Below, one piece after another: positions 24,586 to 34,413 of a DNA stretch of 64,000 nucleotides. The notes beneath the pieces were generated by a model. The model had not been told where the DNA came from. It did not search any database and saw only the letters and a list, made by a program, of their open reading frames with translations. Origin of the DNA: Bradyrhizobiaceae bacterium (lineage in GTDB: Bacteria > Pseudomonadota > Alphaproteobacteria > Rhizobiales > Xanthobacteraceae); NCBI GenBank assembly GCA_020853885.1, contig JADYXZ010000019.1, positions 372,001 through 436,000 of the forward strand. The letters are read 5' to 3'. Position 1 is the first letter of the stretch; the number at the start of each line of letters is the position of its first letter. Made by a program: the position numbers and the translations under genes.

Positions 24586-25935
24586 TCAAACTGGCTCGAC
24601 GACGAGCGTCAGGCCGTCGCGGCCGACGATGCGCACCTTGTCCTTTGCCTGGAACGGCCGCTCGCCGCGCGCCGACCAGATTTCGCCGTGTACGTGCACG
24701 CGGCCTTCCGTGCCGGACCATTCGATCACTTCCGCGCCGCTGCCGATCAACTGTTCGCCGCCGGTGGCGGGTGGGCGCCGGTAGGCTCTTGCCGCGGCCC
24801 CGGCAATGCCGAAGATGATGATGGCGGTCGAGAGTGCGCTGCCCGCGATCACCGGCCACGACAGGCCCACCTCGACGTCCCAGCCGCCGCCTTCGAACAG
24901 GAAGATCGCGCCGACGACGAAGGCGACGAGGCCACCCGCGCCGAGGATGCCGATGCCGGGCGTGAAGGCTTCCGCGATCATCAACGCCATGCCGAGCAGC
25001 AGCAGCGCCAGCGCGCCATAATGTACGGGCAGGGCGGACAGCGCCATCAGCGCCAGAATGAGGCTCACGCCGCCGATGGTGCCGGGAATGAACGTGCCCG
25101 GATTCCAGAATTCGAGGATCAGCCCGTAGAAGCCGATGATCAGCAGGATGAATGCGACGTTGGGATCGGAAATGGCCCCCAGCAATTGCGTGCGCCAGTC
25201 CGGTTCGATCGCCGTCATGGCGGCGCCTTTGCTTGCGATCGTGTGCTCGGCATTGCCGACCTTGACCTTGCGGCCGTCGATCGCGGCAATCAGCTCGTTC
25301 AGATCGTTCGCCATCAGGTCGACGACGTTCTGCTTCACCGCTTCCTCGGCCGTCAGCGTCGCGGCTTCGCGCACCGCTTTCTCCGCAAACTCCACGTTGC
25401 GCCCTCGCAATTGCGCGAGGCTGCGCAGCATTGCGACCACGTCATTGATCGCCTTCTGGTCCGATGCGCTCTTCGATGCATCCTTCTCGCCGTCCTTCTC
25501 CTTCGGCTGCTGTCCCGGCAGTCCGGGCAGGCCGCCCATCGACACCGGCGTCGCCGCCCCGAGATTGGTGCCCGGCGCCATCGCTGCCACATGCGAGGCA
25601 TAGACGATGAACGTGCCCGCCGAAGCCGCCCGCGCGCCGGTCGGCGCCACATAGACGACGATCGGCACCGGCGCGCCGACCATCTCCTGAATGATATCGC
25701 GGGTGGCCGAGACGAGCCCGCCGGGCGTATCGAGCCGCATGATCAGCGCCGCGCCGTTCTCGCGTTTCGTCTGTTCGATCGCGCGGGTGAGCTGGCGGAT
25801 GGTCGCGACCCCGATCGCGCCCTTTACGTCCATGACGAAGACGCGGTTCGCGGCCTGTGCGCCAGCTTCCGCAGTTGCGGCGCCCAGAAGGAGGAGCGCG
25901 CCAAGCAGCAGTCGGATCGCCCGTTCTCGCCACAT
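24586..25935 (-). CDS. NfeD-family membrane serine protease
   Basis: A 449-aa long NfeD (NfeD1b) with three parts. A signal peptide (residues 1-24, RAIRLLLGALLLLGAATAEA) leads to a periplasmic ClpP-like protease domain: LIMRLDTPGGLVSATRDIIQ, VVYVAPTGARAASAGTFIVY with the catalytic Ser in ASAG, and the Lys expected further on near QKAINDVV. About five to six transmembrane helices follow (near residues 245-375), then the C-terminal OB-fold NfeD domain with GTEGRVHVHGEIWSARGE. Start at ATG 25933-25935 gives a proper signal. Upstream of and cotranscribed with slipin; thought to take part in membrane-quality control. Confidence 0.94.
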   Translation of the reverse strand: MWRERAIRLLLGALLLLGAATAEAGAQAANRVFVMDVKGAIGVATIRQLTRAIEQTKRENGAALIMRLDTPGGLVSATRDIIQEMVGAPVPIVVYVAPTGARAASAGTFIVYASHVAAMAPGTNLGAATPVSMGGLPGLPGQQPKEKDGEKDASKSASDQKAINDVVAMLRSLAQLRGRNVEFAEKAVREAATLTAEEAVKQNVVDLMANDLNELIAAIDGRKVKVGNAEHTIASKGAAMTAIEPDWRTQLLGAISDPNVAFILLIIGFYGLILEFWNPGTFIPGTIGGVSLILALMALSALPVHYGALALLLLGMALMIAEAFTPGIGILGAGGLVAFVVGAIFLFEGGGWDVEVGLSWPVIAGSALSTAIIIFGIAGAAARAYRRPPATGGEQLIGSGAEVIEWSGTEGRVHVHGEIWSARGERPFQAKDKVRIVGRDGLTLVVEPV

Positions 25936-26447
25936 GGTTGCGAGGATAGGCGGATGCGTCCGGAGGGTCCAGCACCGCGCCCGGGTCGCGCGATCGGCAA
26001 CGCATGTTGCGCGCCCGCGCAACGAATTCTGAGTGATAACTGCAATTGGTAGCCGAGTGACGGTCCGGCAGGCGGACTCGAAGCCGGTTTGCCTCGCCTC
26101 AGGAAAATCCACCGCCGACAGGAAAGAATTCCGGTAGAATCGGCGCGCGGCGCCACCGGGAAGATAGCCTGCAAGCACAGGCAGTGCTTCGAAACGGCAC
26201 AACCGCGCGGCAATCGTTCAAATTCGAATCGGATTCCGGCCCAATTTTTCACGCTTTCGATTTATCCATGGCGGCAATCTGTGGCGGGCAGAAAGCTCGC
26301 GCGCCCAAGAGGACCCCATGCAGCCGGCAAAGAATTTGTCGCCGTTCGCATCCGCCGGTTCGCAGCACGGTTCGTGTTCGCAACCGGCGATCGGTGCCGT
26401 TCTCCCATTCGGAGGTGCGGCGCGAGGCAGATCGGCGCGGTGACGCC
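25936..26447. other. Divergent intergenic region, nfeD to GGDEF-EAL gene
   Basis: About 510 bp with no gene I can support. Open frames run into it from both sides but lack family-like sequence. It must hold the divergent promoters of nfeD and of the cyclic-di-GMP gene. The exact right boundary is uncertain because the GGDEF-EAL gene could start anywhere from 26184 to 26448. No strong hairpin or repeat seen. Confidence 0.4.
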
Positions 26448-29027
26448 GTGCAGAAGCGGTTCACAGAGCAGGCGGCGCAGGCAACGCAGGCGGACGGCGC
26501 CGTCGATATCGACGCGCTGGCAAAGCTCGTAAGCAGCGCGCACATCGAACCTGGCCGGTGCCAGTGCAGCCAGGAAAGTTGCCTGCTTTTCGGCATCATC
26601 GAGGAGCTCGATCAGGCGAAGGCCCGCTTGCTCGACGCGTTCGAGGCGGTTCCCGGCGGCATCGTGCTCTATGATGCCGACGACCGCTACCTGCTCTGGA
26701 ACAGCCAGTACGAAAAGGACTTCCGCCAGCTCGGCGTGACCATCGAGCGCGGCATGCGTTTCGAGGATGCGGTCCGCGCCGTCCTGCGCCGCAACCGCTA
26801 TCCGGACATTCAGGGGAATGAGGAAGACTATATCGCCGAGCGGCTCGCGCGCCACAAGCAGCCGAGCCCCAGTCTCGAGCTGCTGCTGCCGAACGGTCGT
26901 TGGGTCCGCATCGACTCGCGCCCGACCGGCGACGGCGGCTGCATCGAGATCGGCGTGGACGTGACCGAGCTGAAGGAGCGCGAAGCCTCCTTCCGTCTGC
27001 TGTTCGAGCGTAATCCGGTGCCGATGTGCGTGGTCGATGCCCAAACCCGCAACATTCTGGCGGCAAACGACGCCGCGATCCGTCAATACGGCTATAGCCG
27101 ACAGCAGTTTTGCGGAATGTCCGTGTTCGATCTCATCACGCCGGCGGAGCGGGATCTTGCCCGCAAGCTCGCCCGCGAAGGCAAGATGGTGATCGACGGC
27201 GAGATTTCGAGGAGCCACGTGACTGCCGATGGGAGAGAGATCCAGGTCACGATCTATTCCCGGAAGCTGCGCTACGAGGGACGCATAACCTCGCTCGCCG
27301 CGATCATCGATGTCACGGAAAAGCGGAACGCAATCGACGAGCTGAAGCGCACGCGCGAGTTCCTGCATACGGTCATCGAGAATGTGCCTGCCGGGATCGT
27401 CGTCAAGGACCCGCGCGATCTCACCTTCTTGCTGGCCAACCGGACAATCGAGAAAATCCTCGGGCGCGAGCGCGGCCACGTGATCGGCCGGACCGGAAGC
27501 GAGATCTACGACTCCGAAACCGCAGAACGGATCGCGCTCGGGGACCGGCTTGCGCTGGACTCCAGACAGAAGCACTTCAGCGGTGCGCATCTGGTGGAGA
27601 CGCCGGGGCTCGGCCCCCGGCTTTTTGCAACAACCCGGCTGCCCATTCTCAGTGAAAGCGGCGCACCCGAATATCTGCTGACGGTAATCGACGATCTCAC
27701 CGACCAGAAGCGCGCCGAAGAACGCATCGATTATCTTGCACATCACGATCCGCTGACCGGCTTGCCCAATCGCACGGCGATTGCCGAATGCCTCCAGGAG
27801 ACGCTGGAGCAGGCCGCAGAGAAACATGACGCCTTCGCCTTGATGTATCTGGACCTGGACCGCTTCAAGGAGGCGAACGAATTGTTCGGACATGAGGTCG
27901 GCGACGCGCTGATGCGGCGGATCGCGGCCCGGATGAAAGAGACGGCCGATGGGACCTTCATCGGCCGCTTCGGCGGCGACGAGTTCGTGCTGATCGCTGC
28001 CGACAAGGATCAGCCCGCCGCCGCGGAAGACATCGCGCGACGGATGCTTGCCGCCTTCGCTGACGAGTTCGAGGTCGAAGGACAGTTCGTCCGGATGGGC
28101 ATGAGCATCGGGGTCGCCATCTATCCCGTGGACGGCGCCGACGCGGCGAGTCTCCTCGGCAGCGCCGACGCCGCCGTGTCTCGCGCGAAGGCGGACGGCC
28201 GCGGCGCCGTCCGTTTCTTCCAGCCGAGCATGGACCGGCAATTGCGCGACCGCCGCGCGCTGAAAATGGATCTCCAGTCCGCGGTGTCCCGCAGGGAGTT
28301 CGTCGTCCACTATCAGCCCCACGCATGCATGGACGGCACCATTGTCGGCTTCGAGGCATTGCTGCGCTGGAAGCACCCGGCGCGCGGCATGATCCGGCCC
28401 GACGAATTCATCCCCATCGCCGAGGAAAGCGGCCTGATCGTTTCCATCGGCGAATGGGTCCTGCGCGAAGCCTGCCGGCAGGCTGCGTCCTGGCCGAACC
28501 CGCTCGAAATCTCGGTGAATCTCTCGCCGGTGCAGTTCCGCCACGGCGATCTCCCCGGCCTCGTGCATGCCGTGCTGCTGGAGACCGGCCTCGCGCCGAA
28601 ACGCCTGACCTTCGAGATCACCGAGGGGGTCCTGATCGAGGATTTCTCGCGCGCCGTTTCGGTGCTGCGCCGCCTGAAAACACTGGGTGTCCGCATCGCC
28701 ATGGACGACTTCGGCACCGGCTATTCCTCGCTCGCCTATCTGCAGAAGTTCCCGTTCGACCGCATCAAGATCGACCGCTCGTTCATCAGCGGCGTCGATC
28801 ACAATGTCCCGTCGGCAACGATCGTGCGCGCCGTAATCGGCATGGCGCGCAGCCTCGGCCTGCCGGTCATTGCCGAAGGCGTGGAGACGGAGGGCGAGCG
28901 CGCCTTCCTCGCCAACGAAGCCTGCGACCAGATCCAGGGCTACCTGATCGGCCGTCCCGCGCCGCTCGACGCCTATGCGGAGCATCTCGGCCTGCCGACG
29001 CAAGCCGTCCAGGCCGTCTCCGCCTGA
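26448..29027 (+). CDS. PAS-PAS-PAS-GGDEF-EAL cyclic-di-GMP signalling protein
   Basis: A soluble hybrid diguanylate cyclase/phosphodiesterase of about 859 aa. Three PAS-like sensor modules: residues about 50-165 (AVPGGIVLYDADDRYLLWNS), 178-300 (FERNPVPMCVVDAQTRNILA) and 300-425 (NVPAGIVVKDPRDLTFLLAN). The GGDEF domain (about 425-590) keeps DPLTGLPNR, LDLDRFK and the active GRFGGDEF. The EAL domain (about 600-850) keeps EALLRWKHP, MDDFGTGYSS and KIDRSF, so both activities look possible. An N-terminal Cys cluster (GRCQCSQESC, near residue 40) is unusual. The GTG at 26448 is my choice because upstream sequence is low quality; a longer frame extends to 26184. No transmembrane segment. Confidence 0.85.
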   Translation: MQKRFTEQAAQATQADGAVDIDALAKLVSSAHIEPGRCQCSQESCLLFGIIEELDQAKARLLDAFEAVPGGIVLYDADDRYLLWNSQYEKDFRQLGVTIERGMRFEDAVRAVLRRNRYPDIQGNEEDYIAERLARHKQPSPSLELLLPNGRWVRIDSRPTGDGGCIEIGVDVTELKEREASFRLLFERNPVPMCVVDAQTRNILAANDAAIRQYGYSRQQFCGMSVFDLITPAERDLARKLAREGKMVIDGEISRSHVTADGREIQVTIYSRKLRYEGRITSLAAIIDVTEKRNAIDELKRTREFLHTVIENVPAGIVVKDPRDLTFLLANRTIEKILGRERGHVIGRTGSEIYDSETAERIALGDRLALDSRQKHFSGAHLVETPGLGPRLFATTRLPILSESGAPEYLLTVIDDLTDQKRAEERIDYLAHHDPLTGLPNRTAIAECLQETLEQAAEKHDAFALMYLDLDRFKEANELFGHEVGDALMRRIAARMKETADGTFIGRFGGDEFVLIAADKDQPAAAEDIARRMLAAFADEFEVEGQFVRMGMSIGVAIYPVDGADAASLLGSADAAVSRAKADGRGAVRFFQPSMDRQLRDRRALKMDLQSAVSRREFVVHYQPHACMDGTIVGFEALLRWKHPARGMIRPDEFIPIAEESGLIVSIGEWVLREACRQAASWPNPLEISVNLSPVQFRHGDLPGLVHAVLLETGLAPKRLTFEITEGVLIEDFSRAVSVLRRLKTLGVRIAMDDFGTGYSSLAYLQKFPFDRIKIDRSFISGVDHNVPSATIVRAVIGMARSLGLPVIAEGVETEGERAFLANEACDQIQGYLIGRPAPLDAYAEHLGLPTQAVQAVSA

Positions 29028-29034
29028 TTGCGCT

Positions 29035-29682
29035 TTAGCGCAGGAAATTTGCGATCGCGTCGACGACCTGGCTGTCGGCGCCCATGAAGCCGTGCGCCGA
29101 GTTCGGGCCGCAAGGATCCTTGCCGGGGCCGCTGCCGCCGATCCAGAGAATGCTCGCGCGCCCGCCGGACCACTTGACGAACGGCTCCACCGCCGACGGC
29201 GGCGTCAGATCGCAGGCGTCGTTGCGATTGTGCATGACGAGCGTGCGCGGCAGCACCGTGGGTGTCTTCAGTGTCTCCTGTGCCGGCATCTTGCCGGGCG
29301 GTATCAGCGAGCCGGAAATGAGGATCAGCACGTCCGGCTTCGCCCCGTTGCCGACCCCGCGCGCTGCGAAGGAAACGCCCGCGCTCATGCCGATCAGCGC
29401 GACCGGCTCTTTGACCTTGCGCATGTAGCGGACCGCTTCGCCGAGCACCGTCCCGTGCGGCACCGTGAGCGTGGCGATTCCGCGCGCGTTGATCGCGGCG
29501 CGGTTGCGGAGCAGCGGGTCCGCCGGGCTGATACCACCTTTGCCCGGAACGAGGATGGCACTTGCGCGGGCGCCCTGCGGGACGTGCAGGAATGCCTCCT
29601 TGCCGCCGACGCTTACGCGCTCCTCTGCGTAGGACGAGGTGGCGAGAAGCAGGAAACCAAGGCTGAGCACTGTCCGCAGCAT
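29035..29682 (-). CDS. Secreted alpha/beta-hydrolase-like protein
   Basis: A 215-aa protein with a signal peptide (MLRTVLSLGFLLLATSSYA, cut near residue 19). The fold looks like a small alpha/beta hydrolase: ASAILVPGKGGISPADPLL, the elbow LIGMSAGVSF (GxSxG, Ser near residue 112), ILISGSLIP, LVMHNRNDACDLTP with a likely acid Asp, and a terminal SAHGFMGAD with the likely His. Periplasmic; substrate unknown. It ends 7 bp from the GGDEF-EAL stop and starts 20 bp from the accC stop on the same strand, so it may be read through from the acc operon. Confidence 0.78.
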   Translation of the reverse strand: MLRTVLSLGFLLLATSSYAEERVSVGGKEAFLHVPQGARASAILVPGKGGISPADPLLRNRAAINARGIATLTVPHGTVLGEAVRYMRKVKEPVALIGMSAGVSFAARGVGNGAKPDVLILISGSLIPPGKMPAQETLKTPTVLPRTLVMHNRNDACDLTPPSAVEPFVKWSGGRASILWIGGSGPGKDPCGPNSAHGFMGADSQVVDAIANFLR

Positions 29683-29701
29683 ATAGCTTCCCCTTCTGCC
29701 G

Positions 29702-31054
29702 TCACTCGGCGCCTTCGCCGCCGGAGAGATACCGTTCCAGCCAGTGAATATCATAATTGCCGTCGATGATGTCGCGGTGGCGCACGAGCGCGCGGAACAG
29801 CGGCAGCGTCGTTTCGATGCCGTCCACCACGTATTCGTCGAGCGCACGCCGCAGCCGCGAGAGGCACTCGTTGCGCGTCTTGCCGTGCACGATCAGCTTG
29901 CCGATGAGGGAATCATAGAACGGCGGGATCGAGTAGCCCTGATAGACCGCGGAGTCGACGCGCACGCCGAGCCCGCCCGGCGGATAGTAGTAGCTGATAC
30001 GGCCGGGCGACGGCGCGAAGGTGCGCGGGTTCTCGGCGTTGACGCGGCATTCGATCGCGTGCCCTTCGAACAGGACGTCTTCCTGCCGGATCGCAAGCTC
30101 GTTGCCCGCCGCGATACGGATCTGCTCGTTCACGAGATCGATCCCGGTGATCATCTCCGTGACCGGATGCTCGACCTGCAGCCGCGTGTTCATCTCGATG
30201 AAATAGAACTCGCCGTCCTCGTAGAGGAACTCGACGGTGCCCGCGCCGGAATACTTGAGCTCGCGCATGGCCGCGGCCACCGTCTCGCCGATCCGGCTGC
30301 GCATCTCCGCATTGAGCGCGGGCGAGGGGGTTTCCTCCCACACCTTCTGGTGCCGCCGCTGCAGCGAGCAGTCGCGCTCGCCGAGGTGAACGGCATTGCC
30401 GCGCCCGTCGCCGAGCACCTGGATTTCGATGTGCCGCGGGTGGCCGAGGTATTTCTCGATATAGACGGCGTCGTCGTTGAACGCGGCCTTGGCTTCCGAC
30501 CGCGCGGTGGAAAGCGCGGTCGAGAGCGCCCCCTCGTTGCGCGCGACCTTCATGCCGCGGCCGCCGCCGCCCGCCGCCGCCTTGATCAGCACCGGAAAGC
30601 CGATCTCGCGCGCGATGCGCGTGGCTTCCTGGTCGGAGGTGATGCCGCCGTCCGAGCCCGGCACCACCGGAATGCCGAGCTTCTTCGCGGTGCGCTTCGC
30701 CTCGATCTTGTCGCCCATGAGGCGGATGTGCTCGGGCGAGGGGCCGATGAAAGCGACCCCGTGGTCACGCAGGATTTCCGCGAAACGCGCGTTCTCCGAG
30801 AGAAAGCCGTAGCCCGGATGCACGGCCTCCGCGCCCGTGATCTCGCAGGCGGCAAGCAGCGCCGGAACGTTGAGGTAGGACTCGCGCGCCGGCGGCGGTC
30901 CGATGCACACGCTTTCGTCGGCGAGCTTGACGTGCATGGCGTCGGCGTCGGCGGTCGAATGCACCGCGACGGTCGCGATGCCGAGCTCCTTGCAGGCGCG
31001 CAGCACCCGGAGCGCGATCTCGCCGCGGTTGGCGATCAGGATTTTGTCGAACAT
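29702..31054 (-). CDS. accC: Acetyl-CoA carboxylase, biotin carboxylase subunit
   Basis: AccC carboxylates the biotin on AccB with ATP and bicarbonate, the first step of malonyl-CoA and fatty-acid synthesis. The 450-aa length is standard. Visible: [20 protein letters not shown] at the start, [15 protein letters not shown] near 75, ATP-grasp Gly-rich loop [14 protein letters not shown] near 160, [23 protein letters not shown] in pieces, and the catalytic [20 protein letters not shown] near 285-305. Encoded 13 bp after accB with aroQ in front, a conserved rhizobial order. No anomaly. Confidence 0.97.
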   Translation of the reverse strand: MFDKILIANRGEIALRVLRACKELGIATVAVHSTADADAMHVKLADESVCIGPPPARESYLNVPALLAACEITGAEAVHPGYGFLSENARFAEILRDHGVAFIGPSPEHIRLMGDKIEAKRTAKKLGIPVVPGSDGGITSDQEATRIAREIGFPVLIKAAAGGGGRGMKVARNEGALSTALSTARSEAKAAFNDDAVYIEKYLGHPRHIEIQVLGDGRGNAVHLGERDCSLQRRHQKVWEETPSPALNAEMRSRIGETVAAAMRELKYSGAGTVEFLYEDGEFYFIEMNTRLQVEHPVTEMITGIDLVNEQIRIAAGNELAIRQEDVLFEGHAIECRVNAENPRTFAPSPGRISYYYPPGGLGVRVDSAVYQGYSIPPFYDSLIGKLIVHGKTRNECLSRLRRALDEYVVDGIETTLPLFRALVRHRDIIDGNYDIHWLERYLSGGEGAE

Positions 31055-31067
31055 GCGAACGATGTCC

Positions 31068-31526
31068 TCATTCGAGGATCATCAGCGGCTCGCCGAATTC
31101 CACGGGCTGCCCGTCCTCGACCAGGATCTGCTTGACCTTGCCCGCCCGCGGCGCCGGGATCGCGTTCATGGTCTTCATGGCTTCGACGATCAGGAGCGTC
31201 TGGCCTTCCGCGACTTCGGTGCCCTCTTCGACGAAGGGCTTCGCGCCCGGCTCCGGCGCGCGATAGGCGGTGCCCACCATCGGCGAGGTGACGAGGCCGG
31301 GATGACGCGAGATATCGCTGGCCGCGGAATTCGCGGAAGCCGCCGCACCCGCAGCGGCGGATGCAGGCACGGTCACAACGGGCGCCGCGACGACGGTGCC
31401 GCCGCGCGCAACCCGCACGCGCTGGTCGCCGCGCTGCACTTCGATTTCCGTGAGGTTGTTCGATTCCAGGAGCTTCGTGAGCTCCGCGATCAGTTCGGAA
31501 TCGATTTCGATCTTGCGTCGGAACAT
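31068..31526 (-). CDS. accB: Acetyl-CoA carboxylase biotin carboxyl carrier protein
   Basis: AccB, 152 aa, carries the biotin between biotin carboxylase and carboxyltransferase. The N-terminal helix [20 protein letters not shown] is followed by an Ala/Pro-rich linker (residues about 50-75) and the biotinyl domain with [20 protein letters not shown]; the Lys in EAMKT is the biotinylated residue (position near 117). The Thr after the Lys replaces the Met of E. coli, as often in alphaproteobacteria. It overlaps nothing and lies 4 nt behind aroQ, 13 bp before accC. Confidence 0.96.
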   Translation of the reverse strand: MFRRKIEIDSELIAELTKLLESNNLTEIEVQRGDQRVRVARGGTVVAAPVVTVPASAAAGAAASANSAASDISRHPGLVTSPMVGTAYRAPEPGAKPFVEEGTEVAEGQTLLIVEAMKTMNAIPAPRAGKVKQILVEDGQPVEFGEPLMILE

Positions 31527-31530
31527 ACGG

Positions 31531-31992
31531 TCACTTCTTTACAGATTTTCCCGTCCGCAGCATGCCTGCGAGGCCGTTGATCGCGAGCGCGTATCCTTCG
31601 ATGCCGAAGCCGCAGATCACGCCGCGCGCCGCCTTGGAGATGCGCGAGCGCTGCCGGAAGCGCTCGCGTGCGTGGATATTGGTAATGTGGATTTCGATGG
31701 TCGGCAAACCGACGCCGAGAATGGCGTCGAGGATCGCGACCGAGGTCGTCGTGTAGCCCGCCGGATTGATGACGATGCCCGCGGCCTTGCGGCTCCCCGC
31801 CTCCTGGATGAAGTCGACCAGTTCGCCTTCCTTGTTGGATTGGCGGAACTCGATCTTCAGGCCGAGCTTCTTCGCCGTATCGCGGCACAGCTTCTCCACG
31901 TCGGCGAGCGTCGCGCGGCCGTAGGTTTCCGGCTCGCGCCTGCCGAGCAGGTTCAGGTTCGGGCCGTTGATGACGTAGATGAGGTTTGCCAT
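31531..31992 (-). CDS. aroQ: Type II 3-dehydroquinate dehydratase
   Basis: AroQ dehydrates 3-dehydroquinate to 3-dehydroshikimate in the shikimate pathway; type II enzymes are dodecamers. At 153 aa it fits. Motifs: [21 protein letters not shown] at the N-terminus with the catalytic Tyr after [24 protein letters not shown] with Arg/Asn, [19 protein letters not shown], and [15 protein letters not shown] with the catalytic His. First gene of the aroQ-accB-accC operon; the accB start is 4 nt after its stop. Confidence 0.96.
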   Translation of the reverse strand: MANLIYVINGPNLNLLGRREPETYGRATLADVEKLCRDTAKKLGLKIEFRQSNKEGELVDFIQEAGSRKAAGIVINPAGYTTTSVAILDAILGVGLPTIEIHITNIHARERFRQRSRISKAARGVICGFGIEGYALAINGLAGMLRTGKSVKK

Positions 31993-32089
31993 GACCGGCG
32001 GGGGCGTCCCGGCCGGCCCCCATGGCCGGCACGCCGCTCCTTATAGAAAGACCGGAGGCAGGGGGGAAGCCCGGCCCGGAAGGCGCCCT

Positions 32090-32731
32090 TCAGCCGCCGT
32101 TAACGACTCGCCCGCCCTCCAGCCGGATCACGCGCTGGGCGAGCGCCTCGATCTCGTCGCGCTGGTGGCTGACGTACAGGATCGGGATATGGCTCGCGCT
32201 CACCAGTTGCCGCAGATAGGGAAGCACGTCGTCCTTGCGCTCCTGGTCGAGCGAGGCGAGCGGCTCGTCAAGCAGGAGGACCGTGGGGTTCGCGAGCAGC
32301 GCGCGGCCGAGCGCGACGCGCTGGCGCTCGCCGCCCGACAGCGTGCGCGGCCGCCGCTTGAGCAGGTGGCCGATGCCGAGGAGGGCGACGATCTCGTCAA
32401 GCGTCCGATGCGAGCGGCGGCCGGCAAGCCAGTAGCCGTAGAGCAGGTTCTGCCGCACCGTAAGGTGCGGGAACAGGCGGCTGTCCTGGAACACCACACG
32501 GATACCGCGCCGGTGCGCCGGTACGCTGATGCGGCGTGCGGAATCGAACAGTGTCCTGCCGTCGAAGGCGATGAAGCCTTCGTCCGGCCGCAGCAGCCCG
32601 GCGATGGCGCCAAGCAGCGTCGATTTGCCCGAGCCCGACGGCCCGGAGATCGCTGTCACGTTCGCGTCGCTCTTGAAGGCGGCATCGAGCTGAAAGTCGC
32701 CGAGCTTTTTCCGCACCCGCACTTCGATCAT
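32090..32731 (-). CDS. modC: Molybdate ABC transporter ATP-binding protein
   Basis: ModC, 213 aa, powers molybdate import. It has Walker A GPSGSGKSTLLGAIAG (residues about 29-44), Q-loop VVFQDSRLFPHL, ABC signature LSGGERQRVALGRAL, Walker B VLLLDEPLASLD and the H-loop ILYVSHQRDEI. It is shorter than E. coli ModC (352 aa) and lacks the C-terminal molybdate-binding (TOBE/MOP) domain, so trans-inhibition by molybdate is not expected. Its start overlaps the modB stop by 4 nt. Last gene of modABC. Tungstate transport is possible as well. Confidence 0.92.
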   Translation of the reverse strand: MIEVRVRKKLGDFQLDAAFKSDANVTAISGPSGSGKSTLLGAIAGLLRPDEGFIAFDGRTLFDSARRISVPAHRRGIRVVFQDSRLFPHLTVRQNLLYGYWLAGRRSHRTLDEIVALLGIGHLLKRRPRTLSGGERQRVALGRALLANPTVLLLDEPLASLDQERKDDVLPYLRQLVSASHIPILYVSHQRDEIEALAQRVIRLEGGRVVNGG

Positions 32732-33426
32732 GCGGTGCCCCCGATGCGCAGCGCGACGCGGCGCGCGAGCAGCTCGGAAACCACGAGCGCGAGCATCGAC
32801 AGGCAGATTGCAACGAGGACGAGGCGCATGGCGCCCTCGTCACCGCCTGGTACTTGCGTGAAGGTATAGATCGCCACCGGCAGCGTGCGCGTCTCGCCGG
32901 GGATGTTGGAGACGAAGGTGATCGTCGCGCCGAACTCGCCGAGCGCCTTGGCGAAAGAGAGCACCATGCCGGCGAGAATCCCAGGCAGCGCAAGCGGCAG
33001 CGTCACGGTTGCGAAGGTGATGGCGCCGTTCGCGCCGAGCGTGCGCGCGGCGTCCTCAAGCCGGCGGTCCATCGCCTCGAACGACAGCCGGATCGCCCGC
33101 ACCATGAGCGGGAAGCCCATGACGGCGCAGGCGAGCGCCGCCCCCGTCCAGCGGAACGAGAACACGATGCCGAAATACTGATCGAGGAAGGAGCCGATGG
33201 GCCCGCGCCGGCCCATGAGAATGAGCAGGAGATAGCCCGTGACCACCGGCGGCAGGACGAGTGGCAGATGCACGAAGCCGTCGAGCAGGAGCTTGCCGGG
33301 AAAACGCCAGCGCGCGAGTGCATAGGCGGCAAACAGCCCGAACGGCAGGCTCGCCGCGGTACCGATCGACGCGACCCAGAGGCTGAGCTGGATCGCGCCG
33401 ATCTCTTCGGCCGAGAAGTCGAGCAT
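32728..33426 (-). CDS. modB: Molybdate ABC transporter permease
   Basis: ModB, 232 aa, forms the inner-membrane channel with about five helices. The binding-protein-dependent transport EAA loop is seen as LEDAARTLGANGAITFATVTLPLALPGI (in pieces, residues about 145-172), which contacts ModC. Preceding helices include LVLPPVVTGYLLLILMG, a ModB-typical segment. Starts 3 nt after the modA stop and overlaps modC by 4 nt. Confidence 0.93.
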   Translation of the reverse strand: MLDFSAEEIGAIQLSLWVASIGTAASLPFGLFAAYALARWRFPGKLLLDGFVHLPLVLPPVVTGYLLLILMGRRGPIGSFLDQYFGIVFSFRWTGAALACAVMGFPLMVRAIRLSFEAMDRRLEDAARTLGANGAITFATVTLPLALPGILAGMVLSFAKALGEFGATITFVSNIPGETRTLPVAIYTFTQVPGGDEGAMRLVLVAICLSMLALVVSELLARRVALRIGGTA

Positions 33427-33429
33427 GAA

Positions 33430-34233
33430 TTACGACGACGACCCGCTCTGCACCGTGAAGCCGTGCTTGATGAAGGTCTTTCGCGCGTCGGGTCCGGCGA
33501 GATATTTGCGGTAGCTTTCGGCCGCCGGATTCTTCGATGCCGCCATCACGCCAACCGGGTAGATGATCGGCGGGTGGCTGTCGCCGGGGAAGGTGCCGAT
33601 GACGATCACGTTGGGATCGGCGGCGGCGTCGGTCGAATAGACGATGCCGAGCGGCGCCTCGCCGCGCGACACGAAAGCCATCGCCGCGCGCACGTTCTCG
33701 GCTTCGGCGAGCTTCTTCTCGACCGAGGGCCAGATGCCGAGCTTTTCCAGCGACGCCTTGGCGTAGCGTCCAGCCGGGACGCTTGCGACCGCGCCGACCG
33801 AGAGCCGTCCGTCGCCGAGCAGGCCGGCAAGGTCGAAGTTCGGGCCGATCTTCACCTGGCCTTTTTTCCAATCTTTCGGCGCGATCAGCACGAGCGAGTT
33901 GCCGAGGAGATTGCCGCGCGTGCCGGCGCGCACGAGGTTCTTCTTCTCGATGTGATCCATCCACGGGATATCGGCAGAGAGGAAGAGGTCGGCGGGTGCT
34001 CCTTCCTCGAGCTGCTTGGCGAGCGCGGAACTGGCCGCATAGCTCGCGCGCACCTCGACGCCCGATTGCTTGGTCCAGGCAGCGTTGACCTCGTCGAGCG
34101 CGTTTTTCAGGCTGGCAGCCGCGAACACGAGCAGCGGCGGCTTGTCCTGTGCCTGCGCGGGCGCGGTGAAGGCAAGGGCGGCCGCGAGCACGAATGCCAA
34201 GCGCGCGGCCGTGAAGAACGGCGAGCGTCCCAT
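33430..34233 (-). CDS. modA: Molybdate ABC transporter substrate-binding protein
   Basis: ModA, 267 aa, is the periplasmic molybdate-binding protein. The signal peptide (ARLAFVLAAALAFTAPAQAQ, ending near residue 28) is followed by LLVFAAASLKNALDEVNAAW, the family's oxyanion-binding Ser (AASL), VRASYAASSALAKQLEEGAPADLFLSAD in pieces, and YVV-like C-terminal lobe with KNPAAESYRKYLAGPDARK. Start at ATG 34231-34233 to give a normal signal. First gene of modABC. No ModE-type Mo-box was recognised upstream, though the 180-bp gap could hide one. Confidence 0.93.
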   Translation of the reverse strand: MGRSPFFTAARLAFVLAAALAFTAPAQAQDKPPLLVFAAASLKNALDEVNAAWTKQSGVEVRASYAASSALAKQLEEGAPADLFLSADIPWMDHIEKKNLVRAGTRGNLLGNSLVLIAPKDWKKGQVKIGPNFDLAGLLGDGRLSVGAVASVPAGRYAKASLEKLGIWPSVEKKLAEAENVRAAMAFVSRGEAPLGIVYSTDAAADPNVIVIGTFPGDSHPPIIYPVGVMAASKNPAAESYRKYLAGPDARKTFIKHGFTVQSGSSS

Positions 34234-34413
34234 GAAAATCTCCGTGGGGGCCGCGAGGCCCCGTTTTGTTGTCTGGAGATCCCCCGCCGGCGGTTCCATC
34301 GAGCCGTGGCGGGCAGAATGACCGCCTTCTACGGCGGGCGGCGCCAGCGGCGCGGCCCGGATATCTAGGCTGGGACGGGCCTTCGGCGCAAGGGCGCGAG
34401 TTTCAGGCGTCTG

